The notes beneath the pieces were generated by a model. That model was not told the origin of the DNA and did not search any database. It worked only from the letters and a program-made list of their open reading frames with translations. A program made the translations under genes and the position numbers. Of a stretch of DNA of 9,147 nt, positions 6,048 through 9,147 are shown in pieces (position 1 is the first letter of the stretch; every line of letters starts with the position of its first letter). This stretch comes from Candidatus Aminicenantota bacterium (lineage in GTDB: Bacteria > Acidobacteriota > Aminicenantia > Aminicenantales > Aminicenantaceae), in assembly GCA_030617525.1 (NCBI GenBank), contig JAUWVG010000058.1, positions 1 to 9,147 of the forward strand, given 5' to 3'.

Positions 6048-6376
6048 CCTGAATTATTCATAAAAACTACTGACACCTTCATTTATCTTCAATGATATCA
6101 ACTAGATTTCATGATTTCAGGTAATATCTCGATTTCACACTGTTAATTGGCCATTTATACAATATGTCAGTATTTTTGACCCCAAGAGGGCGAACCGATC
6201 TTACCACATCTGCTTCGTTACGACCCATTCGTTGCGAGGAGCAAAGCGACGTGGCAATCTCATGTCTATGCGAAAGCATTATGAGGTCACCACACTCTCT
6301 GCGATCGTTCGTGATGAACTTCATGGGCCGATGCCTCGCATCTGTAGCAACCTCGACTCGTGAATAATCCAGACTA
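6045..6376. mobile_element. Dispersed repeat, copy B: complete MITE-like element with terminal inverted repeats
   Basis: The gap 6048-6377 is filled by this element. Left tip TAGCCTGAATTATTCA (6045-6060) and right tip TGAATAATCCAGACTA (6361-6376) are inverted repeats with two mismatches over 16 bp. The body is colinear with copy C over 326 versus 324 bp. The right 200 bp are well conserved (5 mismatches in 94 bp at 6231-6324), while the left 120 bp are diverged but keep landmarks at identical offsets (CAGG at 6118, TATTTTT at 6171). It contains GTTGCGAGGAGCAAAGCGAC and GTGGCAATCTCA, a GC-richer partly palindromic motif that occurs in intergenic repeats of many bacteria. No transposase is encoded; short frames through it on both strands are translated repeat. 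TAG occurs immediately inside or outside both tips (6045-6047, 6375-6377), so it may be target duplication rather than element sequence. Confidence 0.82.
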
Positions 6377-6377
6377 G

Positions 6378-7361
6378 TTAAATATCAAAAAGTCCAAATC
6401 TCTTTAACACCCTCATAACAGACAAAGTGACCCAGAGATGATCTTCTATCGTCGATTTTTTTAATACGGATTTCCAATATCCATCAGAATTCTGCTTTTT
6501 CAACAGCCAGTTTATTGCGTGTTGAACTCTTTCATCTTCTACATCAAAGTCAATACGGGAGAGAGAATCCATGCTGCTTAATATATCGGTCGCCCAAAAT
6601 GGAAATGTGATTTCTTCCCAATATCCAGCCAGATGCCGGTCTTCATATTTATCAGGTCTAAAAAAACGGCTCAATAGTAATCCTCCAGCTTTTTTGATCT
6701 CTTTATGATTCTTCCACTTGGGAGAGGAAGCAAAAGAACGGAGGACCATCCCAGTGACTAAATGAGAAAATGGCATGGATTTATTAGGTTTAACCGGAGA
6801 AAGTTTAAGCTGCGCTTGGAGCGTGTAGCGTTTGCGGAGTTCTTCTTTTGCTATAGTCCGATAAGGGATGACCCATCCTCCCCCATCCTGTTTGTGCCGC
6901 ATAAGCCAGCGAAAGGCTTTTTGTACACGTGGGTCTTCGTCTAAGCCAAAAAGACAGAGAATTTCCAGAGTCAGTGCATGGTAGGTTGGAGAATATTCAT
7001 TGAGATAAGCTCCTCGAAAATCCCCCTCCTTTGTCTGTGTAGAGAACAAAAAATCAATTAATTTTTGGATCCCTTCGTCCTCGAGTAAACATCCAAAATT
7101 GTGCAGATGAAAGGCATTTCTCAACGTATCAACGATATAATAAGTATTTTCCCATCGGGGATGCCCTTCATATTTTTTTTTGCACCATCCTCCGTTAGGT
7201 CTTTGGCTTTCAAGAATTCTTATCCGTGCTGCAAATTTTTGAAGGTTCTTAAACTCTCGATCCACAGGAACTTCAAGGATGTCCTTTTTTAGCCAGTACA
7301 AAATTGGCAGATTTCCTCTCGCTAAAAGAAATTCAATGGCCTTATTCGTTTTTGTCTTCAT
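6378..7361 (-). CDS. Alpha-alpha toroid protein with squalene-cyclase/prenyltransferase-type QW repeats, function unknown
   Basis: The protein has 327 residues, about half the length of squalene-hopene cyclase. Q(x3-5)GxW/F motifs recur: QRPNGGW (53-59), QTKEGDF (109-115), QDGGGW (158-163) and QNSDGYW (290-296), each after an amphipathic helix such as IQKLIDFLFSTQ or INWLLKKQ. This spacing is typical of the (alpha/alpha)6 barrel of the terpenoid cyclase/prenyltransferase superfamily. The DxDD catalytic motif of type II cyclases is not visible, nor are the Zn ligands of protein prenyltransferases recognisable, so an enzymatic role is not supported. There is no signal peptide or membrane segment. 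Similar orphan proteins exist in anaerobic bacteria and archaea without known function. It stands alone behind its own promoter, ends in TAA one base before repeat copy B, and appears complete. Confidence 0.8.
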   Translation of the reverse strand: MKTKTNKAIEFLLARGNLPILYWLKKDILEVPVDREFKNLQKFAARIRILESQRPNGGWCKKKYEGHPRWENTYYIVDTLRNAFHLHNFGCLLEDEGIQKLIDFLFSTQTKEGDFRGAYLNEYSPTYHALTLEILCLFGLDEDPRVQKAFRWLMRHKQDGGGWVIPYRTIAKEELRKRYTLQAQLKLSPVKPNKSMPFSHLVTGMVLRSFASSPKWKNHKEIKKAGGLLLSRFFRPDKYEDRHLAGYWEEITFPFWATDILSSMDSLSRIDFDVEDERVQHAINWLLKKQNSDGYWKSVLKKSTIEDHLWVTLSVMRVLKRFGLFDI

Positions 7362-7389
7362 TGATTACTCAAATACCCTGAAACCATAG

Positions 7390-7419
7390 ATTGTATGCTA
7401 TTTTATGTTTTCCTGTCAA
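7390..7419 (-). promoter_or_regulatory. Sigma70-like promoter of the toroid-protein gene
   Basis: On the minus strand, a perfect TTGACA (7414-7419) is followed after 18 nt by TACAAT (7390-7395, five of six). Transcription would start near 7383, giving a leader of about 20 nt before the ATG at 7361. No intrinsic terminator for cysK is visible between 7396 and 7506, so read-through from cysK is also possible. Confidence 0.65.
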
Positions 7420-7506
7420 CATATTCTTCATAACATGCTGTTATTAAATAAGTTGCTCGACTATTCGATTTTTTATGTATTGATGATTTTTAAAGAAAAT
7501 TATAGG

Positions 7507-8556
7507 TCAGCACGGTTCAAGAATACAGCAGCGTGGTCCTCCCTGAACACATTCAATTTTAGCTTTTGGATCCACGATAGTACAGCAATAGCCTAAACAG
7601 ATTTCCGGGTTGTGCTGAAAAAGTTCTGTACTCAGGTATTTCATACCGGAATCAGGGATGATAGTCACAATAGTTTTATCTTCCCCAAGTTCTTTACCCA
7701 CTTCTAAGCATGCATAAACATTAGCACCAGCAGAGTAACCAGCAAAAATCCCCTCCAGCCTGGAAAGTCGGCAGGTTGTTGCTTTTGCCTCGTTATCAGA
7801 GACTTTAATGACTCCATCATACCTCTCATGTTCGAGAAGATCCGGCACAAAACCTTCTCCGATTCCCTGGAGTCGATGATAACCCGGACTTTCCCCCTGG
7901 ATGACCGCCGAATTGGCCGGTTCCACAACATAAACTTTGATTTCAGGATTTTTTTCTTTCAAACCTATGCTAACACCCATGGCTGTCCCTGAAGTTCCAA
8001 CCCCTGCCACAAAGACATCGATCTTCCCCTCAGTCGCTTCCCAGATTTCTTGGGCCGTCGTTTTTTGGTGGGCAATGGTGTTCGCAGGATTGGCAAATTG
8101 GTTAGGCATAAAATGATGTGGAAGAGAGGCCAATTCTTCAGCTTTTGCCAGGGTAGCCTCAAGATCTTCTTTGATAAAAGTTCCCGGTTCAGCATCTCCT
8201 TGACTGGGGACAAGAATCAATTCCGCTCCAAATGCCGTCACCATGTCCTTCCTTTCCTGGCTCATCTGTTCAGGCATGACAACGATCATGTGGTACCCCT
8301 TTAAGGCACAAACAAATGATAAGCTGGTTCCCGTATTACCACTTGTCGGCTCAACGACTGTATCTCCAGGTTTTATAGTTCCTTTGCGCTCAGCATCCTC
8401 AATCATGGCTAAAGCTATTCGGTCCTTGACACTACCGCTAGGATTGTAGAATTCCAATTTCCCCAATAGAACAGGTTTGAAATTTTTTTTAATTCTGGAC
8501 ATTCGAACAATGGGAGTATGACCGATCAAATCCAGCATGTTTTCATATATTGTCAT
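7507..8556 (-). CDS. cysK: Cysteine synthase A (O-acetylserine sulfhydrylase) with Cys-rich C-terminal tail
   Basis: The protein has 349 residues. This PLP enzyme makes L-cysteine from O-acetylserine and sulfide in the cytoplasm. Seen: NPSGSVKDR with the PLP-binding K44, EPTSGNTG (69-76) for substrate carboxylate binding, GVGTSGT (185-191) for the PLP phosphate, EGIFAGYSAGAN, and PDSGMKYLSTELF near residue 300, which is where ordinary CysK proteins end or nearly end. About 35 further residues follow, with seven Cys (320, 324, 325, 336, 343, 344, 349), including CLGYCC and RCC and a terminal Cys. This tail suggests metal, Fe-S or persulfide binding or redox control; its role is unknown. A GAGGAG site 7 nt before the ATG fixes the start. 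No cysE or sulfate-assimilation gene is adjacent. A cystathionine-beta-synthase-like activity is less likely given the close match to CysK motifs. Confidence 0.95.
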   Translation of the reverse strand: MTIYENMLDLIGHTPIVRMSRIKKNFKPVLLGKLEFYNPSGSVKDRIALAMIEDAERKGTIKPGDTVVEPTSGNTGTSLSFVCALKGYHMIVVMPEQMSQERKDMVTAFGAELILVPSQGDAEPGTFIKEDLEATLAKAEELASLPHHFMPNQFANPANTIAHQKTTAQEIWEATEGKIDVFVAGVGTSGTAMGVSIGLKEKNPEIKVYVVEPANSAVIQGESPGYHRLQGIGEGFVPDLLEHERYDGVIKVSDNEAKATTCRLSRLEGIFAGYSAGANVYACLEVGKELGEDKTIVTIIPDSGMKYLSTELFQHNPEICLGYCCTIVDPKAKIECVQGGPRCCILEPC

Positions 8557-8624
8557 TCCGATCTCCTCATATAGTAAGGGAGTGTTATAATATGATTCTC
8601 AAATTTCATAACCAAAGAACGCGT

Positions 8625-8633
8625 ATTATAGCA
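8625..8633 (-). promoter_or_regulatory. Extended -10 promoter of cysK
   Basis: The minus strand reads TGCTATAAT, a perfect extended -10 (TGnTATAAT), predicting a start near 8618 and a leader of about 60 nt. A TTGTAA about 19 nt upstream is a weak -35, as is usual with extended -10 promoters. A 6-1-6 palindrome, ACAATA-T-TATTGT (8652-8664), overlaps the -35 zone and is a candidate operator, but it is AT-only at its core and could be chance. Confidence 0.55.
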
Positions 8634-8675
8634 TAATTACTATTTTCGATTACAATATTATTGTTGTACAATACA

Positions 8676-8999
8676 CCTGAACGATTCATAATAAATGTCG
8701 ACATTTACTTTTATTTCTGTATTCTTATTATGTTCCTTTGCTTTTCAGGAAAACATTTTGAAAACTTTATTTCCGCTAGACTTTTTATCCATAATCAATA
8801 TTTTTCACCCACGGGGCGAGCCGATAATACCCCATCTGCGTTGTTGCGACGCATTTGTTGCGAGGAGCAAAGCAACGTGGCAATCTCATGTCTCTGCGGA
8901 ATCATTATGAGGTCACCACACTCTCTGCGATCGTTCGTGATGAGCTTCATACGTCGACGCCTTGCATCTGTGGCATTCTCAACTCGTGAATAATTCAGG
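8676..8999. mobile_element. Dispersed repeat, copy C: complete MITE-like element
   Basis: The 450-bp stretch 8557-9006 holds the cysK promoter and this element. The left tip CCTGAACGATTCATAA (8676-8691) and the right tip TGAATAATTCAGG (8987-8999) are inverted repeats matching copy B's tips. The conserved core (8857 onward: GTTGCGAGGAGCAAAGCAAC, then GTGGCAATCTCATGTCT, then AGGTCACCACACTCTCTGCG) runs to the right tip. A 110-codon plus-strand frame through it is translated repeat. At 8704-8731 a weak plus-strand promoter-like pair (TTTACT, 16 nt, TATTAT) lies in the diverged left part and could drive the gene at 9007. The right tip contributes AGG of that gene's ribosome binding site. Confidence 0.82.
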
Positions 9000-9006
9000 T
9001 AAATAA

Positions 9007-9147
9007 ATGAAAAAAATATTCAGCTGGACATTTTTTATGTCCCTCACCCTATTGTGCGCCTCGGCTATAGCCTACACAATTCACTATTTTATCTTTAAAG
9101 ACGCCCACCACATTTTTATCTACATGGTCGGAGATTTGGGCTTTTTG
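9007..9147 (+). CDS. N-terminus of an uncharacterised integral membrane protein (runs off window)
   Basis: There are 47 codons from the ATG at 9007 to the window edge without a stop. The first helix (about residues 5-30, FSWTFFMSLTLLCASAIAYT then IHYFIF) is a clear membrane segment or signal anchor. It is followed by KDAHHIFIYMVGDLGFL, the start of a second hydrophobic segment. The 'H(Y)..FxDAHHIFIY..GD..FLP' pattern is one I recall from uncharacterised two-helix membrane proteins of bacteria and archaea; their function is not established. AGGT stands 6-7 nt upstream, inside the end of repeat copy C. Identification beyond 'membrane protein' would need the rest of the gene. Confidence 0.68.
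   Translation, partial: MKKIFSWTFFMSLTLLCASAIAYTIHYFIFKDAHHIFIYMVGDLGFL

Noticed and set aside
6109..6367. Short frames on both strands (71 and 67 codons) between the 116-residue gene and the toroid gene
   Set aside because: They lie within repeat copy B, and the same kind of peptide appears from copy C; this is repeat sequence read as protein.
8661..8993. 110-codon plus-strand frame ending before the membrane protein gene
   Set aside because: It spans the left tip and the core of repeat copy C; its C-terminal half matches the spurious peptide from copy B in the same phase only because the DNA is repeated.
4974..8999. CRISPR array
   Set aside because: The three repeat copies are hundreds of bases long, 1-3 kb apart and have genes between them; there are no short regularly spaced repeats.

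Overview
The window looks like the chromosome of an anaerobic, fairly AT-rich Gram-negative bacterium. A TonB-dependent outer-membrane receptor implies an outer membrane. A tungsten-type aldehyde:ferredoxin oxidoreductase with a four-cluster ferredoxin subunit implies anaerobic, low-potential metabolism. Together with the dispersed palindromic repeats, this suggests a Desulfobacterota-like (former Deltaproteobacteria) lineage. That placement is inference; no rRNA or ribosomal protein gene is present.

Layout. (1) 1-1740, minus strand: a compact cluster read as TIGR04076-like small protein, 4x[4Fe-4S] ferredoxin, then aldehyde ferredoxin oxidoreductase (cut by the window edge). Spacing is 14 nt between the first two and an 8-nt overlap between the last two, so this is very probably one operon making a two-subunit tungsten oxidoreductase. 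(2) 1741-2055: a non-coding gap occupied by a 'GGATTCAAGG'-type repeat with imperfectly inverted ends. (3) 2056-4791, minus: a DUF4405-like cytochrome-b-like membrane protein whose stop codon touches the start codon of a 741-residue TonB-dependent receptor, behind an AT-rich promoter region containing a candidate operator. (4) 4974-5555: a truncated dispersed repeat, then folK (HPPK). (5) 5697-6047, plus: a small protein of unknown function diverging from folK. (6) 6045-6376: a complete ~330-bp repeat element. (7) 6378-7361, minus: an alpha-alpha toroid protein related to squalene cyclase/prenyltransferase repeats, with a good sigma70-like promoter. (8) 7507-8556, minus: cysteine synthase with an unusual Cys-rich C-terminal tail and an extended -10 promoter. 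(9) 8676-8999: a second complete repeat element, followed immediately by the start of a membrane protein gene (9007, plus) that runs off the window.

The most distinctive signal is a three-member repeat family (copies at 4974-5060, 6045-6376 and 8676-8999). It resembles a MITE, about 325 bp long, with ends like CCTGAATTATTCA. Its tips lie exactly at gene ends: the TAG stop codons of folK and of the 116-residue gene read directly into the element terminus, the toroid gene's TAA is one base beyond the terminus, and the third copy's tip supplies the AGG of a ribosome binding site. The second distinctive point is the Cys-rich tail on the cysteine synthase (seven Cys in the last 30 residues).

Functionally, the tungsten enzyme cluster and the receptor/DUF4405 pair are adjacent and codirectional, but separated by 315 bp containing a repeat. 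A link such as metal or cofactor supply is possible but not shown. folK (folate synthesis) and cysK (cysteine synthesis) are housekeeping genes with no visible operon partners here.
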